64,000 nt of DNA from Lachnospiraceae bacterium. GTDB taxonomy: Bacteria; Bacillota; Clostridia; Lachnospirales; Lachnospiraceae. This document shows, one piece after another, positions 25,808-34,140 of this stretch. The stretch covers positions 62,001-126,000 of the forward strand of contig JAFWTY010000026.1 in NCBI GenBank assembly GCA_017518735.1, read 5' to 3'. Under the pieces are notes generated by a model that was given only the letters and a program-made list of their open reading frames with translations, was not told the DNA's origin and made no database searches. Numbering within the stretch: the stretch's first letter is position 1; each line of letters starts with the position of its first letter. The position numbers and the translations under genes are program-made.

Positions 25808-26944
25808 TTGAATAAAATTGGTTTCCTCGGGGCACTGCTCGCCTTGCTTGTGATGACGGTTTTTGTATTTTTTAACTTTCCCGCAAGTTGGCGCAAAAAC
25901 AAAGTATTTATGACACTTGTCATCATATATGATATCATCGGGACGATTTGCGGCGGAATCATTTTTACCGCATTTCGGTCCCTTCCGAATGCGTGGATGA
26001 AGGTTTTCGTTTCCGGGTGGGGAACGATTTATTACATCACCACGCTTCTTTTATCTGTTCTGTTCTGCCTGCGTATTCTGGTAAAAGCAGTATACCTGCT
26101 GATTCGAAAACTGACCAAAAAGGAAGCGGACGGCAAGGCGCTTCACATCCTGAAAGACGAAAAGCTTCAGGTGATCGTTTTTGTGATTACGGCTTTCGTG
26201 ATTTGCACGGTCGGGTTTATCCGGATCGGAAACTTAGGCGAAACCACTTATGAAGTCACCTGTGAAAAGGAAGCAGAAGAAGAGTCTCTTACCATGCTGT
26301 TTCTTTCCGACGTCCATGCGGGTGCGGCAACCTGGCCGTTCACCTATGAAAAAATGCATGAAATTCTGGCTTCGTCCGATGCGGACGTGGTTTTCCTCGG
26401 CGGCGATATTTGTGATGAAACGACGGCTGAGGAAGATATACAAATGCTGAAAGAGGCATTGTCCGGCTTAAATCCACGCTACGGAATTTATTATATCTAC
26501 GGAAACCATGACGAATTCGAGGACAACTTTACCGGAAAGCAGATGGAAGAGATGGGCATTACCGTGCTTTACGACGAGATGGTGGAAATCGGCGGCGTAC
26601 AGGTCATCGGAAGACTGGATCCGAAAGATGATGCGCTTTCCTGGGAAGAACTGATGGATAAATGCAGCCCCGATCCGCAAAAACCGCTCGTGGTCCTGAC
26701 CCACCGTCCGGAAGAGTTCCGGGCAATTTCCGCCTCCGGTGCGGATCTGGCATTGGCCGGACATACGCATGGGTTCAATATTCCGCAGTTTTTGGGAAGC
26801 AATCTGCTGGAGGATATGTATTACGGCAGAAAGAAGTACGGAGAAATGACGGCCATTACAAGCTCGGGAGTATCGGCCTGGGGCATTCATTATAAGTGGC
26901 CTGCGAAGAGCGAAATCGTAAAAGTGAAGATGACATTTCGGTAA
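25808..26944 (+). CDS. Membrane-anchored metallophosphoesterase
   Basis: 378 residues from a TTG start 2 bases after metH. Four N-terminal hydrophobic helices (about 4-22, 36-55, 70-95, 117-137) precede the catalytic domain. The calcineurin-type motifs are complete: LFLSDVHAG, FLGGDICDE, YGNHDEFED, LTHRPEEF and LAGHTHG. Relatives in Firmicutes (YkuE/YaeI-like) act at the membrane, some on phospholipid or UDP-linked substrates; the substrate here is not visible. It ends the long run begun at the Zur-boxed promoter, just before a strong terminator. Confidence 0.9.
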   Translation: MNKIGFLGALLALLVMTVFVFFNFPASWRKNKVFMTLVIIYDIIGTICGGIIFTAFRSLPNAWMKVFVSGWGTIYYITTLLLSVLFCLRILVKAVYLLIRKLTKKEADGKALHILKDEKLQVIVFVITAFVICTVGFIRIGNLGETTYEVTCEKEAEEESLTMLFLSDVHAGAATWPFTYEKMHEILASSDADVVFLGGDICDETTAEEDIQMLKEALSGLNPRYGIYYIYGNHDEFEDNFTGKQMEEMGITVLYDEMVEIGGVQVIGRLDPKDDALSWEELMDKCSPDPQKPLVVLTHRPEEFRAISASGADLALAGHTHGFNIPQFLGSNLLEDMYYGRKKYGEMTAITSSGVSAWGIHYKWPAKSEIVKVKMTFR

Positions 26945-26952
26945 GAAAGATC

Positions 26953-26983
26953 CCCCGGAGCCCGCGCTTCGGGGCTTTTTTTA
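26953..26983 (+). terminator. Terminator closing the zinc/methionine gene run
   Basis: Nine-bp stem CCCCGGAGC (26953-26961) / GCTTCGGGG (26966-26974) with one G-U pair, four-base loop, followed by seven T and another T-rich stretch. Confidence 0.85.
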
Positions 26984-27001
26984 TTTTTTTGAAAAAAGGT
27001 G

Positions 27002-27030
27002 TTGACTTTTATTTTCGTGCATGTTATTTT
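27002..27030 (+). promoter_or_regulatory. Promoter of the PadR operon
   Basis: TTGACT (27002-27007), a 17-base spacer and TATTTT (27025-27030). The iteron block begins at the next base, so it overlaps the transcription start. Confidence 0.6.
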
Positions 27031-27086
27031 TACTACGACAGATGTACTACGACAGTCGTAACACCGACAGACATAGCACGACAGTC
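27031..27086 (+). repeat. Four tandem 14-15 bp iterons, likely PadR operator
   Basis: Units TACTACGACAGATG, TACTACGACAGTCG, TAACACCGACAGACA and TAGCACGACAGTCA follow each other without gaps; the CGACAG cores start at 27036, 27050, 27065 and 27079. The second unit also forms the inverted repeat TACGA/TCGTA. They lie between promoter and the padR start, as an operator would. Binding by the PadR protein is inferred. Confidence 0.7.
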
Positions 27087-27161
27087 AAAGTAAATGAAAC
27101 GAAGAAAACAAAGAGCGGAAGCAGACGTGTGAAAGCTCACGAAAAAGAAAGGAGTCATGGG

Positions 27162-27515
27162 ATGACGGAAATCAGCAGTGATGTCATTCGCGGATACAAC
27201 GATACAATGATTCTGTTTCTTTTACTGAAGGCACCTTCCTACGGATACGAATTATCCAAGCAGATCAAAACGATGTCCGAAGGAAAATACATCATCAAAG
27301 AAACAACATTGTACTCCGCGTTTACGCGAATGGAGAAAAACGGATACATCAATTCCTTTGTGAAGGAAGCAGAAGACACCGGAAAAAAGAGAACTTACTA
27401 CCAGATCACCGAAGAAGGAATTCGGTACTACAACGAAAAATGTGAAGAATGGTTGTTGACGAAAGAAGTGGTAGAGAAGTTCATTATGGAGGAGAACCGG
27501 AATGGAAGCAATTAA
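27162..27515 (+). CDS. PadR-family transcriptional regulator
   Basis: 117 residues from the ATG at 27162, which has AAAGGAG seven to eight bases upstream; the frame extends 47 codons further 5' through the iterons but without a ribosome site. The PadR winged helix shows MILFLLLKAPSYGYELSKQI, ETTLYSAFTRMEKNGYI and GKKRTYYQITEEG. PadR proteins of this size repress the adjacent operon and respond to membrane or drug signals. It overlaps the next gene by 14 bases. Confidence 0.93.
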   Translation: MTEISSDVIRGYNDTMILFLLLKAPSYGYELSKQIKTMSEGKYIIKETTLYSAFTRMEKNGYINSFVKEAEDTGKKRTYYQITEEGIRYYNEKCEEWLLTKEVVEKFIMEENRNGSN

Positions 27516-28518
27516 AAATTATCTGGATATGATGTTTGCAAATCTTCCCAATACAGGATCTGTAAAACGTGCGAAGGAAGAACTTTTGCAGATGATGGAA
27601 GACAAATACACGGAACTGATTGCGGAAGGCAAGACCGAAAACGAAGCAGTCGGAAGCGTAATCTCGGAATTCGGAAACCTTTCCGAACTGGCAGAAGCGC
27701 TCGGCGTGGAAGAAGAAGTCAAGAAACAGGAAGAAAAAAAGGTTGAGCAGGAAGAAAGCGGAGAAGTGGAAAGAGTACTTACCACGGACGAAGCGAAAGG
27801 CTATATTAAGATGAAATCCAGAAGAGCACTTCCTTTTGCACTCGGTGTGGCAATGTTTATTCTGGCACCCACCATGCCGATCATCTTCAGCTTCTTTATG
27901 AGCGATGGCATTGCCGGAGCGCTTGGAGCACCGGGATTTTTCGGATGTATCATAGCAGGTATTTTACTCATCATCTTCGGAGAAATGGATCGAAAGAACT
28001 GGAGATATGTAAAGAGAGAAAAATGCACACTTTCCATGGATGCAACAAAATATGTTGCGGATGAACATGCAAAATTGGAAGCAACTTATCGTATTTTCAT
28101 GGTGATCGGTATTGTTCTTTGCGCAATCTGCTGGTTCCCGGCAGCAATGCTCGGAGACAAGGCAGTATATGAAAATCTCGTATCTCCGGTATCGTTATTT
28201 GTCATGGTTGGAACAGGCGTATTCCTGATCCTTTACTCTCACACCTGTATTCACGGATACAAAGATCTGCTTCGTTTAAACAGAGGCGATTCCCTGAAAG
28301 GAGCCTATGTTCCGGAACAGAAAGCAGACGGAAAGAAAGTAAAATATGCAAGCCCGTTTGCGGAATTCGTTATGGGTGTGTACTGGCCGACAATTACCTG
28401 CTTCTATCTGATTACGAGCTTCGTCACATTCCGCTGGGGAATCACCTGGCTGGTATGGCCGATTGCGGGAATTATGCATCCGCTTTTGGCAAAGCTTCTT
28501 CCCAAGGAAGAGGTATAG
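27502..28518 (+). CDS. DUF1700/HAAS-type membrane protein
   Basis: 338 residues. The N-terminal helical domain (residues 1-75, with LEELLQMMEDKYTELIAEGKTENEAV-like HAAS pattern) is the module usually encoded after PadR regulators. A Glu/Lys-rich linker follows (about 73-92), then about six hydrophobic helices (about 108-130, 140-156, 195-215, 226-246, 290-310, 318-332). The PadR/HAAS/DUF4097 trio is a common Firmicutes arrangement with an envelope-stress role suggested but not settled. It overlaps padR. Confidence 0.85.
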   Translation: MEAIKNYLDMMFANLPNTGSVKRAKEELLQMMEDKYTELIAEGKTENEAVGSVISEFGNLSELAEALGVEEEVKKQEEKKVEQEESGEVERVLTTDEAKGYIKMKSRRALPFALGVAMFILAPTMPIIFSFFMSDGIAGALGAPGFFGCIIAGILLIIFGEMDRKNWRYVKREKCTLSMDATKYVADEHAKLEATYRIFMVIGIVLCAICWFPAAMLGDKAVYENLVSPVSLFVMVGTGVFLILYSHTCIHGYKDLLRLNRGDSLKGAYVPEQKADGKKVKYASPFAEFVMGVYWPTITCFYLITSFVTFRWGITWLVWPIAGIMHPLLAKLLPKEEV

Positions 28519-28574
28519 AAACAGGAGAAAATGAGGGACGATATAGATTGGCCACTGGCCTGAAAGGATAAAAA

Positions 28575-29429
28575 ATGAAAGCACTGAAAACTATTTTTAT
28601 CGTAGTATTATTTATAGTTACCGGCATGATCATTGCGATTTTTGCCGGAAGAAGATTCGGATTTTTCGGAGGAGCTGCGGTTGTCAGCAAATCGGACTCC
28701 GTAAGCATCAAGGCATTTAAGGATATCGAAGTGGAAGCCGACGCACTGAACTTTAAAATAGAAGAGGGTACGGATTATCATGTGGAATATAACTGCCCTT
28801 CCAACATGATTCCCGTAATTAACGTGAATGGTGACAAGTTAAAAATCGAATGCAAGGCAAACGGCGGCGTAAATTTCCTTAACTTTAACGATCTTTCCAA
28901 AGAGACTTTTTCCTTAACGGTTTACGTTCCCGAAGGAAAGACCGAGTATGGAAATCTGGACATTAAGATCGATGCCGGAAATGTGGTTTTGGACGGATTT
29001 ACTTTTGAAGATGTGAAAGCCGATCTGGATGCCGGTAACCTGGAACTTTCCAACATTACCGCAGGTGATGTAACCGTGAATGCGGATGCGGGTAACGTGG
29101 AATTAAAGGATTGCGTTTTCAAAAATGTAGAGGGCAAAGTTGGTGCGGGAAATCTTGAAATCCTGGATACCAAGATGGAAAACGTGAAAATCGAGGCTGA
29201 CATGGGTTATGTAAAAATGAAAACCGTTGAATTTAAAGAAGGTGAAATCGAAGCAGATCTCGGAAAGGTTACCGTAACCGGAACTTACGAAAAACTCACA
29301 GCGGAAAGCAGCATGGGCGACATCGACGTGGAGAATGAAAACGATGATGCGGTATATGATCTGACCGTGGATATGGGTGTCATTTCCGTTAACGATGATA
29401 ACAAGGGAAAAAGTTACAAGAGTAATTAA
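28575..29429 (+). CDS. DUF4097-family beta-repeat membrane protein
   Basis: 284 residues. One N-terminal hydrophobic helix (about 5-28) anchors an extracellular right-handed beta-helix-like domain. Repeats of about 20-22 residues centre on D-A-G-N-V/L (DAGNVVLDG, DAGNLELS, DADAGNVELKD, GAGNLEI, DMGYVKMK, DLGKVTVTG, SMGDIDVEN, DMGVISVND). This is the DUF4097/adhesin-like pattern found behind PadR and DUF1700 genes. Gap to the previous gene is 56 bases. Exact function unknown. Confidence 0.88.
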   Translation: MKALKTIFIVVLFIVTGMIIAIFAGRRFGFFGGAAVVSKSDSVSIKAFKDIEVEADALNFKIEEGTDYHVEYNCPSNMIPVINVNGDKLKIECKANGGVNFLNFNDLSKETFSLTVYVPEGKTEYGNLDIKIDAGNVVLDGFTFEDVKADLDAGNLELSNITAGDVTVNADAGNVELKDCVFKNVEGKVGAGNLEILDTKMENVKIEADMGYVKMKTVEFKEGEIEADLGKVTVTGTYEKLTAESSMGDIDVENENDDAVYDLTVDMGVISVNDDNKGKSYKSN

Positions 29430-29490
29430 AACCCTGTAAACAGATATATGAAAATATATCTTTCACATAAATAAACTACGAATGTAGTAC

Positions 29491-29536
29491 AAAGAACCCT
29501 GCGGCCTTTATGAAAAGGTGACGGGGTTCTTTTTTG
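29491..29536 (+). terminator. Terminator of the PadR operon
   Basis: Long imperfect stem: AAAGAACCC (29491-29499) pairs with GGGTTCTTT (29524-29532), and inner CCTTT with AAAGG, ending in a T6 run. Confidence 0.82.
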
Positions 29537-29590
29537 TTAAAATTTTATAAAAGAATGCATGAATATAAAAAATATTTGTAGGATATGTAA

Positions 29591-29620
29591 TTGAATTTAT
29601 TGCAATTAAAAGGCTATAAT
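29591..29620 (+). promoter_or_regulatory. Promoter of the SCP2-tail gene
   Basis: TTGAAT (29591-29596), an 18-base spacer and TATAAT (29615-29620). Between the preceding terminator and this promoter (29537-29590) there is only AT-rich sequence. Confidence 0.72.
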
Positions 29621-29680
29621 AACCATTGTTGAAAATGATGAGATTCAGATTGTTTGTTTTAAATTAGGAGGATATTTAAA

Positions 29681-30148
29681 ATGACTTATGAAGAATTGGT
29701 AAAACTGGCAAAAAACACTTATGAGAAAGCTGATGCTTCCGCAGTAAAAGAGCATGTTGCAATTCAGTTCAACGTAACAGGCGAAGCAGAAGGTGCATTC
29801 TACTTAGAGGTTAAGGACGGACAGGTTGCCGTAGAGCCGTATGAGTACTATGACAGAGACGTTATCGTAACTGCTGACGATGCTGTATTAAAGGACATCG
29901 CTGATGGAAAACTCGGACTTGAGAAAGCATATCTTACCGGAAAGATCAAAGCAGAAGGAAATCTTGGTAAGGCGCTTCTCTTAAAGGATGTTAAGACTGC
30001 TAAGAAGGCAGCTAAGAAAGCTCCTGCAAAGAAGGCTCCTGCTAAGAAGGAAACTGCTAAGGTTGAAGAGAAGAAAGCACCTGCAAAGAAGGCTCCCGCT
30101 AAGAAGGCAGCTGCTAAGAAAGCTCCCGCTAAGAAGGAAGAGAAATAA
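29681..30148 (+). CDS. SCP2 sterol-carrier-like protein with histone-H1-like Lys/Ala/Pro tail
   Basis: 155 residues, AGGAGG upstream. Residues 1-102 are an SCP2 lipid-binding fold (IQFNVTGEAEGAFYLEVKDG, DVIVTADDAVLKDIADG, AYLTGKIKAEGN). Residues 103-155 are almost only Lys, Ala, Pro and Glu, with repeated KKAPAKK as in histone H1 and bacterial H1-like proteins, expected to bind DNA, RNA or other polyanions. Codons favour GCT and AAG more than neighbours, like the HU gene, which suggests high expression. It is monocistronic between its own promoter and terminator. The tail's partner is unknown; length of the repeat tail may vary between strains. Confidence 0.87.
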   Translation: MTYEELVKLAKNTYEKADASAVKEHVAIQFNVTGEAEGAFYLEVKDGQVAVEPYEYYDRDVIVTADDAVLKDIADGKLGLEKAYLTGKIKAEGNLGKALLLKDVKTAKKAAKKAPAKKAPAKKETAKVEEKKAPAKKAPAKKAAAKKAPAKKEEK

Positions 30149-30170
30149 TTACATTCATAAGCAGAAATAC

Positions 30171-30204
30171 AAAGCCCGGTTCGTAAGGAACCGGGCTTTT
30201 TTCT
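30171..30204 (+). terminator. Terminator of the SCP2-tail gene
   Basis: Ten-bp stem AGCCCGGTTC (30173-30182) / GAACCGGGCT (30188-30197) with a five-base loop and T6. Confidence 0.9.
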
Positions 30205-30261
30205 TTTCCGGGGAGACTCCTCAAAATAACACGAAATTCCGTTCAATAATTGAAAAAAGTA

Positions 30262-30270
30262 TGATATAAT
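30262..30270 (+). promoter_or_regulatory. Extended -10 promoter of the chemoreceptor gene
   Basis: TGATATAAT (30262-30270) is a perfect extended -10. A weak TTCAAT lies 17 bases upstream (30242-30247). No SigD-type flagellar promoter is seen. Confidence 0.6.
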
Positions 30271-30344
30271 TATTACGGTTTTTCTGTGGGAGAATAGAAA
30301 GAAAAACCATTTATGGGTTAATTGGCGAAAATGAGGGTTTTTTC

Positions 30345-32021
30345 ATGAAAAGATCAAACTTTACACTTCTTAAAATGCTTCTGATGTTCGGGCTGATTCC
30401 GCTCGGATGTACATTGGCTGCGTTTTTTCTGCTGACGTTTTTCAACGTAACAAAACTTGTTCAGAGACATACCCGTAACGAACTCTATATGACGAACCAG
30501 GAATTCAATAACTATATTTCCGGAATGTACGGGGATGAAGTCGGAACGGAAAACTGGAATCAGTGGAAGGAAAGAAGCCTTGTCGATGTGTTTAAGACAG
30601 ATGACATCGAAATGGCAATCTACTATGGCGACACAACCTCCATTGCATCCATGGAAAACGAAGTCGGTTTGATGCTGGATAATTTTAAAGCAAGTCCCGG
30701 GATTGTATCCGCGGTATTAAGAGGAGGAAAACATTACACCGCTGACAATGAGGAAATCGGCGGAGAAACCTATTATGTGGATTATCTTCCTCTGAAAAAT
30801 TCCAACGGAAGATTCATGGGAATGACCTTTGTCGGAAAGAAGGCATCCACGGTCAAAGAAGAGATTACCCGTATCATTATAAGGGTTATGATTTGCGGTA
30901 TTATTCTTTTGCTCGTCTTTTCCGTTGTCATTGTTTTGGTGGCAAGAATCGTAAAGAAACCGTTCGCGGAGATTACAACGGCACTTGGTGTATGTGCAGA
31001 TGGACATGTCAGCGAACCGTTTAACATTCACAGTATTGTAAAAGAAAACAAGAAGATGATTTCTTCTCTCGGACAGTTCCAGGAGAGCTTGAACGGTACC
31101 GTTTCGGAAGTCAAAAATGCAACTACGATTATAGGCGAAAGCGTTCACTCCGTGAACAATCTGTCCGAAGATACACAGAATTCCGCCAATCATATTTCCG
31201 CTGCAGTTGAAGATCTTGCACAGGGTGCACAGAGCATGGCGGAAAGCGTACAGGATGTAAACATCAAGGTCTCGGACATGGGAGACTGTGTTGCGGATAT
31301 CGAAGACAATGTCTGCAAGCTTTCCAATTCTTCCGATGAAATGAGCCGGATCAACGATAATGCAAGCGACAGTATGAATCAGGTACTGACTTCCTTCAAG
31401 GATACGATCGAAGCGGTTAATTCCATCACCGAACAGATCCTTCGTACCAATGATTCGATTGAAAAAGTAAACGAAGCGGTAGAACTCATCATCAGCATTG
31501 CGAGCCAGACCAAACTGCTTTCCTTGAATGCATCGATTGAAGCAGCACGTGCCGGAGAGTCCGGTAAAGGTTTTGCGGTTGTTGCAAAGAGCATCGGAGA
31601 ACTTTCCTTAAAGTCCAATGAAGGTGCTACCAGCATTCAGCAGATTGCAAAAGAAGTTCTTGCAAACTCCGAGGAGAGCGTAAAACTTGCGAGAAATATC
31701 CGTGCGGTTATTGAGGAAAGTCAGAACGACATCGAGAATACCAGCCACGAATTCTCCAAACTGAATGCCGCAATCGAAGAGAACATCGCATCAATCCAGG
31801 TAGTGAGCGAGAATACCAGAAAACTTGCGGAAATCAAAGAAGCCATTATTTCGAACGTAAGCGACTTGTCCGCGATTTCCGAAGAGAATGCTGCTTCTTC
31901 GGAAGAAGTAAGTGCATCCATCGAATCCGTATCGGAAAACGTAAATGCGATTTCCGCACAGATTTCCGAAGTACAGGCACTGTCCGATCACCTGTCGGAT
32001 ACCGTATCCTTCTTTAGTTAA
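30345..32021 (+). CDS. Methyl-accepting chemotaxis protein with single Cache-like sensor
   Basis: 558 residues: helix 1 (about 9-31), extracellular sensor (about 32-180, with [20 protein letters not shown] as in single-Cache domains), helix 2 (about 183-208), HAMP-like linker, long coiled-coil signalling domain. The hairpin tip reads [30 protein letters not shown], where the usual N of QTNLL is K. It should pass ligand binding to CheA/CheW. No other chemotaxis or flagellar gene is in the window. The gene has its own promoter; the 87-residue gene starts 37 bases after it. Confidence 0.92.
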   Translation: MKRSNFTLLKMLLMFGLIPLGCTLAAFFLLTFFNVTKLVQRHTRNELYMTNQEFNNYISGMYGDEVGTENWNQWKERSLVDVFKTDDIEMAIYYGDTTSIASMENEVGLMLDNFKASPGIVSAVLRGGKHYTADNEEIGGETYYVDYLPLKNSNGRFMGMTFVGKKASTVKEEITRIIIRVMICGIILLLVFSVVIVLVARIVKKPFAEITTALGVCADGHVSEPFNIHSIVKENKKMISSLGQFQESLNGTVSEVKNATTIIGESVHSVNNLSEDTQNSANHISAAVEDLAQGAQSMAESVQDVNIKVSDMGDCVADIEDNVCKLSNSSDEMSRINDNASDSMNQVLTSFKDTIEAVNSITEQILRTNDSIEKVNEAVELIISIASQTKLLSLNASIEAARAGESGKGFAVVAKSIGELSLKSNEGATSIQQIAKEVLANSEESVKLARNIRAVIEESQNDIENTSHEFSKLNAAIEENIASIQVVSENTRKLAEIKEAIISNVSDLSAISEENAASSEEVSASIESVSENVNAISAQISEVQALSDHLSDTVSFFS

Positions 32022-32058
32022 AAATGAAAAAATAAAATAACAACAAAAGGAGAACATC

Positions 32059-32322
32059 ATGGAACCCATTGAATATCGTTATGACACACAACTTTTAATC
32101 GAAAGAACCGATAAGGACCTCGACGAAGACGAAATCAACGATTACATCACGGACAATTTCGTAGGAGACTGTCTTCTTGCAGTCGGTGATGAAGAACTGA
32201 TCAAGATTCACTATCATACCAACGAGCCCTGGAAGGTTCTGGAATACTGTGCAACCCTCGGCGAGATCTATGACATCGTAGTGGAAGATATGGATCGTCA
32301 GGCAAGAGGATTAAAGGGTTAA
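32059..32322 (+). CDS. Stand-alone FakA/DAK C-terminal-domain protein
   Basis: 87 residues, AGGAG upstream. The sequence follows the C-terminal part of fatty-acid kinase FakA (YloV/DAK1_2 domain): YDTQLLIERTDKDL, FVGDCLLAVGDEELIKIHYH, TNEPWKVLEYCATLGEIYDI. The FakA kinase and middle domains are absent, so it cannot phosphorylate by itself. It might be a regulatory or binding partner of a FakA/FakB system encoded elsewhere. The match is by pattern and I am fairly sure of it. It precedes thiN by 16 bases. Confidence 0.75.
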   Translation: MEPIEYRYDTQLLIERTDKDLDEDEINDYITDNFVGDCLLAVGDEELIKIHYHTNEPWKVLEYCATLGEIYDIVVEDMDRQARGLKG

Positions 32323-32338
32323 TCCGAAAAGGAAGAGT

Positions 32339-33028
32339 ATGAATCAATCCGGCAAAACAGGCATCCTGGTGGGGGCTTCCCCGCTGGGAGCCGAAACAGG
32401 AAATCTGCTTACAATTCTGAAAGAAAGAAACTGTGTTACGGTGGCGGCGGACGGCGGCCTTTCTTTTTTTGTGAAGAATAAGATTAGGCCGGATTATTTT
32501 TTCGGAGATGGTGATTCCCTGGACGAAGTAGTTGCGGCGGAAGCAAGGAAGCTGTTTCCGGAACTTGAGCTGAACTTCTGTGCACGGGAAAAAGACGATA
32601 CGGACATGCGCCTCGGAATGTTAAAGTGCAGGAAAGAGGGCGTAAGTGAAGTATATATTTTCGGCGGAATCGGCGGAGAGAGGATGGATCACACCTTTGC
32701 AAATACCGCTCTGATTCATGAGTTTTCCGAAGAAGGAATCTCCTGCTATCTTGTAGGAGAAAAGGAAACGTTTTATGTGCTTACAAAAGGGCAGTCTGTT
32801 TCCTATCCAGAAGAGTGCAGCGGCATTGTTTCGGTCTTTTCTTTAACCCCCGAATGCAATCTGTCCATAAAAGGTCTTCACTATGAATTCGAAGGCAGTC
32901 TTTCGGGGAAAAGCAGCATGGGCGTCAGCAACGAGTGCTGCGGCAAAAAGGGCTTAATTACCGTAAACGACGGCGCAGCCCTCATCATTTCTCAGGTACC
33001 GTTCTTTTACAATCGTATTTGCAAATAA
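32339..33028 (+). CDS. thiN: Thiamine pyrophosphokinase
   Basis: 229 residues. Motifs VAADGGLSFFVKNKIRPDYFFGDGDSL and EKDDTDMRLGML (metal/ATP and substrate binding) and GGIGGERMDHTFAN are those of bacterial thiamine diphosphokinases, which convert thiamine to its cofactor form. AAGGAAGAG precedes the ATG. The C-terminal beta-domain (SLTPECNLSIKGLHYE) is complete. In many Firmicutes thiN follows rpe/rsgA, but not here. The MocR-like gene starts 5 bases later. Confidence 0.92.
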   Translation: MNQSGKTGILVGASPLGAETGNLLTILKERNCVTVAADGGLSFFVKNKIRPDYFFGDGDSLDEVVAAEARKLFPELELNFCAREKDDTDMRLGMLKCRKEGVSEVYIFGGIGGERMDHTFANTALIHEFSEEGISCYLVGEKETFYVLTKGQSVSYPEECSGIVSVFSLTPECNLSIKGLHYEFEGSLSGKSSMGVSNECCGKKGLITVNDGAALIISQVPFFYNRICK

Positions 33029-33033
33029 AAATC

Positions 33034-34125
33034 ATGAGCAATAAGTATCTATCCCTGTATGAACAACTGAAGAAGGATATCGTCGGTGGCATCTACAAAA
33101 CCGGAGAAAAGCTTCCGAGCAAACGCACGGTGGCGGAAGAAAACGGAGTCAGTGTCATCACGGCAGAGCATGCCTACGAACTTCTCGTGGAGGAGGGCTA
33201 TATCGAAAGCAGGTTAAGAAGCGGATACTATGTGCTTTTTTCCGAAGGGGATTATTTTCTTCAAAAAGAAACAGAGGAAGGAAAAGATAATTCCGGATTG
33301 CAGGAAATATCACGTCCTGCAAGAACAGGCAAAGAAGAGGACGCGTTTCCGCAGTCCATGTATGCAAAAACCGCAAGGCGTGTTCTTTCGCGTTATGAAG
33401 AGGAACTGGTGGAAAAATCGCCGTCCTTCGGAACCGCAAGACTTAGAAATGTCCTGGCACAATACCTTCGAAGAAGCAGACATATCGATGTTTCTCCCGA
33501 GCAGATCATAATCGGGGCCGGCGCGGAATATTTGTACGGCATGATTGTCAAAACACTCGGAAGAGATATGGTTTACGGACTGGAACATCCCGGCTATCAC
33601 AGAATCGAAGAAGTGTATTTAAGCGAAGGAGCAAAGGTGGATCGACTTGCGTTGGGACGTGACGGAATCAAAAGCGATGCGCTTTGGAAGACGAAGGCCA
33701 AGGTTCTTCATATCACACCTTACAGAAGTTTCCCAACCGGTGTAAAAGCATCCGCGGGAAAGAAGAAGGAGTATTTGAACTGGACCGAAGAAAAAGACGG
33801 CGTTCTCATCGAGGATGATTTTGAATCGGAATTTACACCGCTTCGAAAGGCGGAGGATACTCTTTTTTCCCTGGATGCAAAAGGAAACGTTCTTTACGTC
33901 AATACATTTACCAAGACCATCGGTCCGTCCATTCGTGTCGCGTATATGCTGGTTCCGAAAAAACTTCTCGGTGCCTTTGTGGAAAAGGTCGGTATCTATT
34001 CCTGCCCGGTTCCGACACTGGAGCAGTATATCGTGGCTCAGTTGATCGAGGACGGTGATTTCGAACGGCACATCAATCGTGTTCGAAGAAAAAACAGAAT
34101 GAAGAATAAAAAAGAAGGAACCTGA
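33034..34125 (+). CDS. MocR-type GntR regulator (aminotransferase fold), C-terminally short
   Basis: 363 residues from the ATG at 33034, 5 bases after thiN; the frame is open further upstream inside thiN but the start fits the winged-helix family. N-terminal GntR helix-turn-helix (LYEQLKKDIVGGIYKTGEKL, SVITAEHAYELLVEEGYIES). The class-I aminotransferase-like domain has the PLP lysine K294 in TFTKTIGPSIRVAYM. The usual MocR length is about 450-480. Here the last 80-100 residues, which form the small domain, are missing: the frame stops in a poly-A tract (RRKNRMKNKKEGT) right at a terminator and a convergent gene. It may be truncated; adjacency hints at a vitamin-linked regulator. Confidence 0.85.
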   Translation: MSNKYLSLYEQLKKDIVGGIYKTGEKLPSKRTVAEENGVSVITAEHAYELLVEEGYIESRLRSGYYVLFSEGDYFLQKETEEGKDNSGLQEISRPARTGKEEDAFPQSMYAKTARRVLSRYEEELVEKSPSFGTARLRNVLAQYLRRSRHIDVSPEQIIIGAGAEYLYGMIVKTLGRDMVYGLEHPGYHRIEEVYLSEGAKVDRLALGRDGIKSDALWKTKAKVLHITPYRSFPTGVKASAGKKKEYLNWTEEKDGVLIEDDFESEFTPLRKAEDTLFSLDAKGNVLYVNTFTKTIGPSIRVAYMLVPKKLLGAFVEKVGIYSCPVPTLEQYIVAQLIEDGDFERHINRVRRKNRMKNKKEGT

Positions 34126-34140
34126 ATTTATTCAGGTTCC
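34111..34140 (-). terminator. Hairpin overlapping both convergent stop codons; terminator of the minus-strand gene
   Basis: Perfect 10-bp stem GGAACCTGAA (34117-34126) / TTCAGGTTCC (34131-34140), loop TTTA. On the minus strand it is followed by CTTCTTTTTTATTC, a good U-tract; on the plus strand there is none. It includes the TGA of the MocR gene and the TAA of the lipoprotein gene. Confidence 0.8.

Noticed and set aside
27021..27161. Longer PadR start through the iterons
   Set aside because: The extra 47 residues do not fit the family and the ATG at 27162 has AAAGGAG.
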